From assembly GCA_036268055.1 (NCBI GenBank), contig DATAUW010000012.1, positions 186,001-250,000 on the forward strand: a DNA stretch of 64,000 nt. The letters run 5' to 3'. Positions within the stretch are counted from its first letter, which is position 1. Every line of letters begins with the position of its first letter. The notes beneath the pieces are model-generated. The model was given only the letters and a program-made list of their open reading frames with translations, was not told where the DNA came from and did not search any database. Source of the stretch: Verrucomicrobiia bacterium. GTDB lineage: Bacteria; Verrucomicrobiota; Verrucomicrobiia; Limisphaerales; Pedosphaeraceae. A program made the translations under genes and the position numbers. Shown piece by piece: positions 51,396 through 58,921 of the stretch.

Positions 51396-53198
51396 TTAAG
51401 GTTCGTTTTGGGGCGTATAATCAGTCGGGCGGCCCGGCACACTGTATTCATAAGGCCCACGATAAACCACCACCGGCTTGGGAAAATTCCCGTGCGGCGG
51501 AGGTGTCGGTGTCTGCCATTCCAAAGTGGTCGCATGCCACGGATTATCCGAATGGGTCTCTTTACCGTGCTTGATGCTCCAGAAAAAGTTGAAGATGAAC
51601 GGCAGTTGCGAGAGGCCCAGGCACCACGCGGCGATGGACACATAACTGTTCATGTGAATCACGCTGTCGCTCAGGCCGCCGATGGCGTCCACCTTGGCGG
51701 TGGAATAATTGATGCCGCCGTCATACATGCGGCGCAACATGCCCGCCATGCCTTGCGCGAACATCGGCTGGAAAATCGCATTCATGAAAATGAAGGACGT
51801 GGCAAAATGCACCTTGCCCCAGAACTCATTCATGAAACGCCCGGTTATTTTCGGGAACCAATAATATACCCCCGCGAAGAGCGCAAAAATTGTTCCCGGC
51901 GCTACGATGTAATGGAAGTGAGCGATGACGTAATAGGTGTCGTGCAGGTGCAGGTCGCTGAAGTTGAATCCCAGCGGAAGACCGGTCAAACCGCCGATGC
52001 CGAACATCGGCAGGAACGCCAGCACGAACAGCATCGGCGTGTTAAAGCGAATCGAGCCGCCCCACAGCGAGAGAAACAAGCACGAGAGAATGATCACCGA
52101 AGGAATCGAGATGATCATCGTCGTGGTTTGGAAGAACGTGCTGATGCGCGTGCCCATGCCGGTCAAATACATGTGATGCGCCCAGACGATGAACGACACG
52201 AAACCGATGACCATCGCCGAATAGACCAGCGATTTATAACCCCAGATAGGCTTGCGGGTGTTGTTCGCGAGGATTTCGCAGACGATACCCATCGCCGGCA
52301 GGATCAAGACATACACTTCCGGATGGCCGAGGAACCAAAACAAGTGCTGCCAGAGCAACGGACTGCCGCCGCCGCTGATATGGCCGAGGCTCGCCACCGC
52401 CAAACCGGTCGGCAGAAAGAAACTTGTGTGCGCGACCTTATCCATCAACTGCATGATGGCCGCGGCTTCAAGCGGCGGAAACGCCAGCAACAACAGAAAA
52501 CCGGTGACGAATTGCGCCCAAACGAAGAACGGCAGGCGCATCCAGGTCATGCCCGGCGCGCGAAGCTGGATGATGGTTGCAAGGAAGTTCACCGCGCCCA
52601 GCAGCGATGACGTAATCAGGAAAACCATGCCGACCAGCCAGTAAGTTTGTCCGTGGCCTTGGATGACCGTGGCCAGCGGGGAATAGGAAGTCCAGCCGGC
52701 TTGCGCCGCGCCGCCCGGCATGAAAAAGCTCACGAGCATGATGATGCCGCCCACGAAATAAGCCTGGTAGCTCGCCATGTTGATGCGGGGAAAGGTCATG
52801 TCCGGCGCGCCGATTTGCAGCGGCACGATCAGATTGCCAAACGCCGCGAAAGCCAGCGGCACGATGCCCAGGAACACCATGATCGTCCCGTGCATGGCGC
52901 CAAAGGAATTATACAGGTCCGCGCTCATGATGCCGTTGGCCGCGACGTCGCCGAGCATTTTGTTGAGCAAATGGCCGACGAGCGGGATGGGCGTGTTCGG
53001 ATGCGCGATAGACCAGCGCATCGTCATCATCAGGCAGAATCCCAGGAACAGAAAAATCAGGGCGGTGATGCCGTACTGGATGCCGATGGTTTTGTGGTCG
53101 GTGGAGAAAACGTATTTGTGCAGGAAACTCAGCTCATGATGGTGAGCGTCGTGGTCTCCGTGCGCGTGCGCGTGAGTGGTGGTTGCCTGCGTACTCAT
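51396..53198 (-). CDS. coxA: Cytochrome c oxidase subunit I, A1-type core without the K-channel lysine
   Basis: 600 residues with twelve helices and a His-rich N-terminus. The heme and CuB ligands are present: AMHG, GHPEVY (H292, E294, Y296), WAHHMY and IAHFHYI. The D-channel entry Asp of GAPDM, its partner Asn residues and E294 are intact, so it is A1-like. In the helix carrying the K-channel lysine, canonical PTG[IV]K-x8-WGG is replaced by PSVII-x8-WGG with identical spacing, so the lysine is Ile370. Electrons reach this subunit via CuA and heme a. Its operon has its own promoter at 53276-53304. Confidence 0.95.
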   Translation of the reverse strand: MSTQATTTHAHAHGDHDAHHHELSFLHKYVFSTDHKTIGIQYGITALIFLFLGFCLMMTMRWSIAHPNTPIPLVGHLLNKMLGDVAANGIMSADLYNSFGAMHGTIMVFLGIVPLAFAAFGNLIVPLQIGAPDMTFPRINMASYQAYFVGGIIMLVSFFMPGGAAQAGWTSYSPLATVIQGHGQTYWLVGMVFLITSSLLGAVNFLATIIQLRAPGMTWMRLPFFVWAQFVTGFLLLLAFPPLEAAAIMQLMDKVAHTSFFLPTGLAVASLGHISGGGSPLLWQHLFWFLGHPEVYVLILPAMGIVCEILANNTRKPIWGYKSLVYSAMVIGFVSFIVWAHHMYLTGMGTRISTFFQTTTMIISIPSVIILSCLFLSLWGGSIRFNTPMLFVLAFLPMFGIGGLTGLPLGFNFSDLHLHDTYYVIAHFHYIVAPGTIFALFAGVYYWFPKITGRFMNEFWGKVHFATSFIFMNAIFQPMFAQGMAGMLRRMYDGGINYSTAKVDAIGGLSDSVIHMNSYVSIAAWCLGLSQLPFIFNFFWSIKHGKETHSDNPWHATTLEWQTPTPPPHGNFPKPVVVYRGPYEYSVPGRPTDYTPQNEP

Positions 53199-53275
53199 GA
53201 TTTATTTTTTTGTTTGGCTCGGCCAACTATTAATTGAACTTACGGCCCCAAACTTTCCGAACATTTAAGGGCCAA

Positions 53276-53304
53276 AACATAATTTTCCAACTTATCAAAG
53301 TCAA
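53276..53304 (-). promoter_or_regulatory. Sigma70 promoter before coxA
   Basis: On the minus strand, TTGACT (53304-53299), 17-base spacer, TATGTT (53281-53276). Five of six and four of six consensus matches. Transcription would begin near 53268, giving a 70-base leader to ATG 53198. Confidence 0.55.
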
Positions 53305-53325
53305 CGGCAGAATACCGGTATAAGG

Positions 53326-54228
53326 TCACTTAATCTTATCCAGCACCATTAATCCTAACAGCAGCGGCAAATACAGGATCGAAACGAAAAATAATTGCCG
53401 CGCGCTGCGAAGCGTCAACCGCCGGGAAAATTGAATTGCGAATCCTAAAAATATCAGCCCGAGCACCAGTGCGCCGCAAAGATAAATTGGGCCCGCAAGT
53501 TGGAATAAAAACGGCCCCAAGCTCACCGGCAGCAATCCCAGCGTATGGCTGACGGCTTGGCGCCCGGTGCGTTCGCCTAATGGATCCACCACCGGTAACA
53601 TCACGAACCCGGCGCGCTCGTATTGCTCGCGGTAAATCCACGCGATCGCCAAAAAGTGCGGCAGTTGCCAGAAAAATAAAATCGCGAACAACGACCAGCC
53701 ACCCCGGCTGATGTCGCCGCGCGCCGCCGCCCAGCCCATCAACGGCGGCAAAGCCCCCGGGATTGCGCCCACAATCGTATTGAGCGTCGTGACACGTTTG
53801 AGCGGTGTGTAAATGAAAACGTAACTCACCAGCGTGATCGCTCCGAGCAAGCTCGTCAGTAAATTCACGGCGAAGGCGAGATAAATTAAACCAAGCGCAC
53901 TACACGCGCCGCCGAGGATGAGCACCGTGTCAGGCTGCATCCGGCCCGAGGGCAGCGGACGGTCTTCGGTGCGTTCCATGCGGGCATCGTGCTCGCGTTC
54001 GATCCATTGATTGAGCGCCGCCGCGCCGCTGGCGACCAGAGCCGTGCCAAGCATCGTGTGAACGAGCAGCATCAAATCCATCCGCCCCTGGAAACCGGCA
54101 TAGAACCCGACCAGCGTAGTCAGCAGCACCAGAAACGTCAGGCGCGCTTTGATCAAGTCGGCAAACACCGCGAACCGTGTCTTTTCGACACTGGCGGCTG
54201 CGGTCAACGGTTGGGCGGTGGCTTTCAA
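53326..54228 (-). CDS. ctaB: Protoheme IX farnesyltransferase (heme O synthase)
   Basis: 300 residues with about nine membrane helices. The prenyltransferase signature is NQWIEREHDARMERTEDRPLP, with the second motif YTPLKRVTTLNTIVGAIPGALPP. It makes heme O from heme B for the oxidase. It lies seven bases after the heme A synthase stop and 127 bases before coxA. Confidence 0.93.
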   Translation of the reverse strand: MKATAQPLTAAASVEKTRFAVFADLIKARLTFLVLLTTLVGFYAGFQGRMDLMLLVHTMLGTALVASGAAALNQWIEREHDARMERTEDRPLPSGRMQPDTVLILGGACSALGLIYLAFAVNLLTSLLGAITLVSYVFIYTPLKRVTTLNTIVGAIPGALPPLMGWAAARGDISRGGWSLFAILFFWQLPHFLAIAWIYREQYERAGFVMLPVVDPLGERTGRQAVSHTLGLLPVSLGPFLFQLAGPIYLCGALVLGLIFLGFAIQFSRRLTLRSARQLFFVSILYLPLLLGLMVLDKIK

Positions 54229-54235
54229 ATGTTTA

Positions 54236-55324
54236 TCAGTTGCTTCGCGTCGTCACATGCACATCACCCGGCAGGACTTTCCCGGACATGACCGGTGAAG
54301 GCGCGGGGACAGTCGTGCTCGGAACAGCAACGCGAGCGGGCATTAAAACTCGAAAAGAAATAATGGTCAAGAGCGCACCGGTTGTCAGCGAAATGGCGCC
54401 GACCACCACATGCGCCGTCGCAATGTCCGCGGCTTTGTTCGACCAGATGGTGGCCGCGCCCAGCATGGCTTGTAAGGCAATCAAGCCCACCCACACCAGC
54501 GAATAACGCGAGAGCAGATGCCGCGGGCTTAAATATTTGCGCATCTTCCTCGCGGTATAAACTACAGCGCAAAAAATCAGCAGCGCAATAAAGCGATGGA
54601 TCATTTGCAATAGAATTTGAAACGCGGTGATGGGATTGGGGTCGTTGACTTCGAGGCGATGCTGATTATACAAAGTGACCGATGCGGCATCCATCGGCGG
54701 CCAAAGTTTATGATAAGCGAGCGGGAAATCGGGGATCGCCAGGCCCGCGTGTTGATGCCGCATGGTCGCGCCAAGGACGAGTTGCCCAAAAATCAAAAGC
54801 GTGACCGCCAGCAACAGGCGGCGCAGTCCGTGACGGTCGAAAATAACCATGTCGCGATGCGGCAACTCAATCCACCAGCGGCTGGTGACCAATGCAATCG
54901 CGCACAGCAACACGAAGAAACTTTGCGCCAGCGCCGCATGAACAATACCCAGATTGTCCCACGCCAGCACCACCCGCAGGCCGCCCAATACTCCCTGCAA
55001 CACTACGCCAAAAAATGCCGCGACCCCCAGCCAGCGCAGCCAGCCACGCGGTTCTTTCAACCAAAGCCACACCATCAAAATGATAGTCAAAAATCCCACC
55101 GCCGACGCCAGCAGCCGATGGGAATGCTCATAGAATATGCCGCCCATCCATTTCGAGATGGGGAATAAAAACATGTTATAGCCGTAAGTCGTCGGCCAAT
55201 CCGGCACAGCCATGCCCACGCCATGACTCGTCACCAATCCGCCCACGGCAATCAACGCGAGCGTCGCCACCGCCGTAAGAACGGCGAAACGATGCAGCCA
55301 CGGATTAACAGCGGAACGGTTCAT
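54236..55324 (-). CDS. ctaA: Heme A synthase, COX15/CtaA family
   Basis: 362 residues, eight membrane helices. Conserved heme-ligand histidines appear in EHSHRLLAS, IVHAALAQ, MIHRFIALL and ATAHVVVG. It oxidises the methyl group of heme O to form heme A in the cytoplasmic membrane. VGGLVTSHGVGMAVPDWP is typical of the family. It is followed within seven bases by ctaB. Confidence 0.92.
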   Translation of the reverse strand: MNRSAVNPWLHRFAVLTAVATLALIAVGGLVTSHGVGMAVPDWPTTYGYNMFLFPISKWMGGIFYEHSHRLLASAVGFLTIILMVWLWLKEPRGWLRWLGVAAFFGVVLQGVLGGLRVVLAWDNLGIVHAALAQSFFVLLCAIALVTSRWWIELPHRDMVIFDRHGLRRLLLAVTLLIFGQLVLGATMRHQHAGLAIPDFPLAYHKLWPPMDAASVTLYNQHRLEVNDPNPITAFQILLQMIHRFIALLIFCAVVYTARKMRKYLSPRHLLSRYSLVWVGLIALQAMLGAATIWSNKAADIATAHVVVGAISLTTGALLTIISFRVLMPARVAVPSTTVPAPSPVMSGKVLPGDVHVTTRSN

Positions 55325-55402
55325 TTTCAGGCGATCAATCAGGTTCTAAAAGCGAAGCCGCTGCGGCATCACTACCGCAGCGGCCCCCTTAAATCCCGTG
55401 AA

Positions 55403-56110
55403 TTATTTCACTTCCATCGTGAAATCCAGCTTGTTCGAGCCGTCTTTCACTTCAATTTCTTTGCTGACCGTGCCCGCCTTGCGGTGCGAGGCTTCGATCG
55501 TGTATTTGCCCGGCGGCAAATTCGAGATTTTGTAAGTGCCGTCCTTGGCGCTCACGGAGAAATACGGGCTGTCCACCACGGTCACATACGCGAACATCCA
55601 GGGATGCACATCGCACTTGAAACGCAGGAAGTTTTCCGGAGCGGGAAAACTGATGGAAACATCCGGCGCGTTAGGACCCTGCGCGGCGTTCTTCGCACTT
55701 GAAGCATTTCCGGCCGCGGCGGGAATCACATCCACGTTGTGGAAAAGCGGGTCGGAATTCTTCACGATAATCTTCTGTCCCGTCTGCACCGCGCCAATAT
55801 AAGGAATATATTCACAACCCTTTTGGTCGAGAACCAGCGGAGCGGCGGAAGCGCCGGAAGATGCGGGCGCGCCTTTGACCACGACTACGACGTCGGCCAA
55901 ATCATTCTTGCCGTCCACCACGTAAAACTGCGTCTTGACAGGCTCGCTGTGGAGCTTGCCGCAATCCGGATTGGAAGCGATCGCCTCGTTGACCTTTTCT
56001 GGCGGCGGCGTGCCGCTCAAAGTAATGGTGCCAGTGACATCCGCCGCCACCGCCGCTTGCAAGCCGGCCACAAGCGCCGGGACGATTAAAAATCGAGGAT
56101 TTATTCTCAT
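55403..56110 (-). CDS. Exported cupredoxin-like protein with a regulatory-like beta domain
   Basis: 235 residues from ATG 56110. A signal peptide (ending near VAA-DV) is followed by a plastocyanin-like fold with a type-1 copper set H124 (LFHN), C166, H169 and M172 (KCDVHPWM). A C-terminal beta domain resembles carboxypeptidase-regulatory-like folds (YKISNLPPGKYTIEASH). It may shuttle electrons to the oxidase or sense copper. It is the first gene of the oxidase block, 78 bases before ctaA, and the Rex-like operator lies in front of it. Confidence 0.75.
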   Translation of the reverse strand: MRINPRFLIVPALVAGLQAAVAADVTGTITLSGTPPPEKVNEAIASNPDCGKLHSEPVKTQFYVVDGKNDLADVVVVVKGAPASSGASAAPLVLDQKGCEYIPYIGAVQTGQKIIVKNSDPLFHNVDVIPAAAGNASSAKNAAQGPNAPDVSISFPAPENFLRFKCDVHPWMFAYVTVVDSPYFSVSAKDGTYKISNLPPGKYTIEASHRKAGTVSKEIEVKDGSNKLDFTMEVK

Positions 56111-56171
56111 AGTAATGTAATTGTTAAAAACCAAACCAAAATAACCAAGACTTATTTTTCCCGCAAGTGGT

Positions 56172-56189
56172 TTGTGAAACATTTCACAA
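56172..56189. promoter_or_regulatory. Rex-type operator before the oxidase block
   Basis: TTGTGAAACATTTCACAA is an 18-base palindrome with perfect 8-base arms, and matches the consensus TTGTGAA-N4-TTCACAA of the NADH/NAD+-sensing repressor Rex. It lies about 62 bases before the cupredoxin ATG and also upstream of the divergent alpha/beta hydrolase gene. A weak promoter (TTGCGG, 17 bases, TATTTT) lies just downstream toward the cupredoxin gene. No rex gene is in the window. Confidence 0.65.
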
Positions 56190-56279
56190 GCCCCATTTAA
56201 TTCATTTCATCGCCGTCCCATCTTCAGCCATTAACAAATGAGGCTCGCGAGTGCGCTCCCTCTCCCATAATTTACGCGC

Positions 56280-57077
56280 ATGCTCCGTTGGTTTGAAAAT
56301 AGGCAGGTTTACCATCCCACGCGGGAATGGAATGTCTCGCCTGCTGAGGCCGGTTCATCGGTCGAAGATGTTTATTTCACAACAGCCGATGGCGTGCGGC
56401 TCAACGCCTGGTTTTTTCCGGCCGGGAAAAATTCTCCGCGCGCATCATTCGCCGCACTCGTTTGCCACGGCAACGGCGGCAATGTCAGTCACCGTGCCGG
56501 CTTCTGCCAGATGCTCGTCCGGCTCGGCCTCAATGCGTTCGTATTCGATTATCGCGGTTACGGCCGCAGCGAAGGACGGCCGACCGAGGAAGGCACTTAT
56601 CAGGATGCCCAGGCCGCGTATCGCTGGCTGCGCGCACGCGGTTTTGCGCTACAAAATATCATTGCGCTCGGCAAATCACTGGGCGGTGCCGTCGCCACCG
56701 AACTCGCTCTGCGCGAAACCGTGGGCGGCCTCGTGTTGCAAAGCGCGTTCACGAGCATCGCGGATGTCGGCGAGGAACGCTTCCCGTGGTTGCCCGTGCG
56801 CCGGCTGCACCGCATCAAATACGAGACGTTGAAAAAACTTCCGCGTCTCCAGGTACCCGTGCTCATCCTCCACAGCCGCGATGATGAAACCATCAGCTTC
56901 AGCCACGGCGAACGCAATTTCGCCGCGATCACCGGCCCAAAACTTTTCGTCGAAGTCAACGGCCCGCATAATTATCGCGACGTCGCAAATGTGAATCGCC
57001 ACGCCGAAGGCTTGGAAAAATTTCTTCGCCAGCTCAAGCAGCGGGATAAAAATAATCCACTCGCGCCCGAAAAATAA
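56280..57077 (+). CDS. Alpha/beta hydrolase (Bem46/ABHD13-like)
   Basis: 265 residues. The oxyanion motif HGNGGN (63-68), the nucleophile elbow GKSLGG with S133, the acid D201/D202 in HSRDDETI and the base H230 in NGPHNY form a complete catalytic triad. The family hydrolyses esters or thioesters of unknown nature. There is no clear signal peptide, but an N-terminal RWFENRQVYHPTRE segment is typical of ABHD13-type proteins. The gene is divergent from the oxidase block. Confidence 0.82.
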   Translation: MLRWFENRQVYHPTREWNVSPAEAGSSVEDVYFTTADGVRLNAWFFPAGKNSPRASFAALVCHGNGGNVSHRAGFCQMLVRLGLNAFVFDYRGYGRSEGRPTEEGTYQDAQAAYRWLRARGFALQNIIALGKSLGGAVATELALRETVGGLVLQSAFTSIADVGEERFPWLPVRRLHRIKYETLKKLPRLQVPVLILHSRDDETISFSHGERNFAAITGPKLFVEVNGPHNYRDVANVNRHAEGLEKFLRQLKQRDKNNPLAPEK

Positions 57078-57109
57078 ATCTCGGCACAAGCAAAGATTCC
57101 AGGCGGCAA

Positions 57110-57448
57110 TCAACCGGGCGGCCATGCCAATTCCCGCCCGCCGAGAATGTGACAATGCAGATGCGGCACGCTCTCACCCGCATGCGGGCCGCTATTGATC
57201 ACGAGGCGAAAACCGGTTTTTTCCAAACCCAGTTTGTGCGCGACTTCACCCGCCTTGAGCAGCAGATGTCCCAAAACTTTTTCATCCCCCGGCTTCGCCG
57301 CGCCAATGCGCGGGATGACTTTCTTGGGCACGATGAGCACATGCGTGGGCGCGTGCGGATGGATATCGCGAAAGGCGAGCACGAGATCGTCTTCATAGAC
57401 GATGTCCGCCGGGATTTCGCGCGCGATGATTTTTTCGAAAAGTGTCAT
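57110..57448 (-). CDS. HIT family nucleotide hydrolase (HinT-like)
   Basis: 112 residues. The catalytic histidine triad HLHCHILGG lies at 96-104 (H96, H98, H100), preceded by GPHAGESVP. HinT proteins hydrolyse adenosine phosphoramidates and lysyl-AMP. It follows the unknown gene by 27 bases on the minus strand and probably shares the nrdR transcript. Confidence 0.92.
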   Translation of the reverse strand: MTLFEKIIAREIPADIVYEDDLVLAFRDIHPHAPTHVLIVPKKVIPRIGAAKPGDEKVLGHLLLKAGEVAHKLGLEKTGFRLVINSGPHAGESVPHLHCHILGGRELAWPPG

Positions 57449-57475
57449 CGGAAAAATATTCCGCGAAATTATTTT

Positions 57476-58033
57476 TTATTTCACGACCAGCGCGCAATTT
57501 GTCCCGTGATTTTCCTGGGACACGCACGAGCGCAAAAATTCCACGATCTGGTCGTGCAAACTCTGGCAGCGCGTCGTCCATCGGCGCGCGCCGGCCAGTT
57601 GCTTCACGCATTGGCGAAGCCCGCGAAAACACAGCATCTGCGGCGCGTCCTGCATTTGCGTCCGCAACTCATCGCGCAGGCGGGAAAAGAAAAACAATTC
57701 GCCCGCCTCGTCTTCCTTGCCAATCAGCCGGCACAAATCGGATTGCACCACGCGCGGCGCGGGCGTATCCGATTGCGCTTCTTCGCTGGCGAGCGAGAAG
57801 CCGCGCAGAATTTTTTCCAGCGCAAGCGAAAATTCCGCCACCGTCACCGATTCGCGCCCGAGTTCATCGCGAAAATAATGGAATACGGCGGCCGCCGCGT
57901 GCTGGATGAATTCCGTGTCGAAAAACGACGCCGAATCTCCGACGATTTCCACCGAGATCATTTCCGCGGAGTAAGGGATGCTGTCTCCCCCCGCGGTCCG
58001 AAACACGAGGCACTCCTGGGCGAGTTGAATCAT
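57476..58033 (-). CDS. Unrecognised conserved-looking protein of the nrdR operon
   Basis: 185 residues, no signal peptide, no known domain. Regular helix-forming segments (FIQHAAAAVFHYFRDELGRESVTVAEFSLALEKIL), several cysteines in the second half and a final GTNCALVVK. The start overlaps the nrdR stop by four bases (ATGA), so translation is coupled. Codon use matches the neighbours. A role with NrdR is possible only by position. Confidence 0.7.
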   Translation of the reverse strand: MIQLAQECLVFRTAGGDSIPYSAEMISVEIVGDSASFFDTEFIQHAAAAVFHYFRDELGRESVTVAEFSLALEKILRGFSLASEEAQSDTPAPRVVQSDLCRLIGKEDEAGELFFFSRLRDELRTQMQDAPQMLCFRGLRQCVKQLAGARRWTTRCQSLHDQIVEFLRSCVSQENHGTNCALVVK

Positions 58034-58488
58034 GCGGCGTTGTCCTCCAATTTTTTGACTTCCTGGACGAAGTCGGTTGCTTCCTGGAACCGCCGGTAAA
58101 CGCTGGCAAAACGCACATAAGCGACCTCGTCCACTTCGCGCAGGCCGGCCATGACGCGCTCGCCGATTACCGAACCGGGCACTTCGCGTTCATATTTATT
58201 CGTGATTTCGTTCACAATTTTCTCGAGCAAATCTTCAATCGCCTCGGGGCTGACCGGCCGTTTCTGGAAGGCTTTCTTGAGTCCCGAAAGCAATTTCTCG
58301 CGTGAAAAACTCTCCCGCCGGCCGTCGCGCTTGACCACCATAAGTTCATCGCGCTCAATCTCTTCGTAAGTCGTGAAACGATGTTCACACGCGGTGCATT
58401 CGCGGCGTCGGCGGATGGTGGCGCCCTCGCGAGAGGCGCGAGAATCAATCACCTTGTCATCCTGACAACCGCATTTCGGGCAACGCAT
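58030..58488 (-). CDS. nrdR: NrdR, transcriptional repressor of ribonucleotide reductase genes
   Basis: 152 residues from ATG 58488; a start five codons upstream would split the family N-terminus MRCPKCG. The zinc ribbon has C3, C6, C31 and C34. The ATP-cone domain follows (VVKRDGRRESFSREKLLSGLKKAF). NrdR senses ATP and dATP and represses nrd genes. The two following genes are coupled or closely spaced. A promoter is predicted at 58524-58552. Confidence 0.96.
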   Translation of the reverse strand: MRCPKCGCQDDKVIDSRASREGATIRRRRECTACEHRFTTYEEIERDELMVVKRDGRRESFSREKLLSGLKKAFQKRPVSPEAIEDLLEKIVNEITNKYEREVPGSVIGERVMAGLREVDEVAYVRFASVYRRFQEATDFVQEVKKLEDNAA

Positions 58489-58523
58489 AAGGGAACCTGC
58501 CACTTCTTATGGTGGTGACGGGT

Positions 58524-58552
58524 GTTTAACATACTAAGGATAGTGGCGTCAA
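58524..58552 (-). promoter_or_regulatory. Probable sigma70 promoter of the nrdR operon
   Basis: On the minus strand, TTGACG (58552-58547), 17-base spacer, TTAAAC with TG immediately before it (58529-58524). An AT-rich palindromic stretch AGTATATATGCT lies at 58567-58578, just upstream of the -35, and resembles the AT core of NrdR boxes. Confidence 0.5.
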
Positions 58553-58579
58553 GAGGTTCTAATCGTAGTATATATGCTG

Positions 58580-58921
58580 CCCCTGTATTAGCAACTTCAC
58601 TCAACCCCGACCGTCCGCCCAAAATATTTTTACCCCCTTAAGCGAACTTATCCGAGCTTAAGCGGACCAACGCGGACCAATCCGAACGATTCGACCGCAT
58701 CTGCTCACAAAATTTACCCGCAAATATCTGCACTTACGCGCACCGAGCCGCACTTTTGGGCTCGCTTGGCAATTCAACTGGCGTTTTTTATCCATTTCAG
58801 AATTAAAACCGCTGGAATCGCCAAATTTCAATCCCGGGCAGACTTCAACTCCATTTCAAAGAACTGCCCCCACCATGACACATTCCTCCAATACAATCCA
58901 CCCTTCCATAGGTTACAAATT
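58580..58921. other. Gene-free stretch upstream of nrdR
   Basis: No reading frame of note. A tandem GCGGACCAAC, GCGGACCAAT and then CCGAACGATT at about 58660-58690 forms a 10-base near-periodic pattern of unknown meaning. The end of the cyclase gene borders this region on the other side. Confidence 0.45.
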
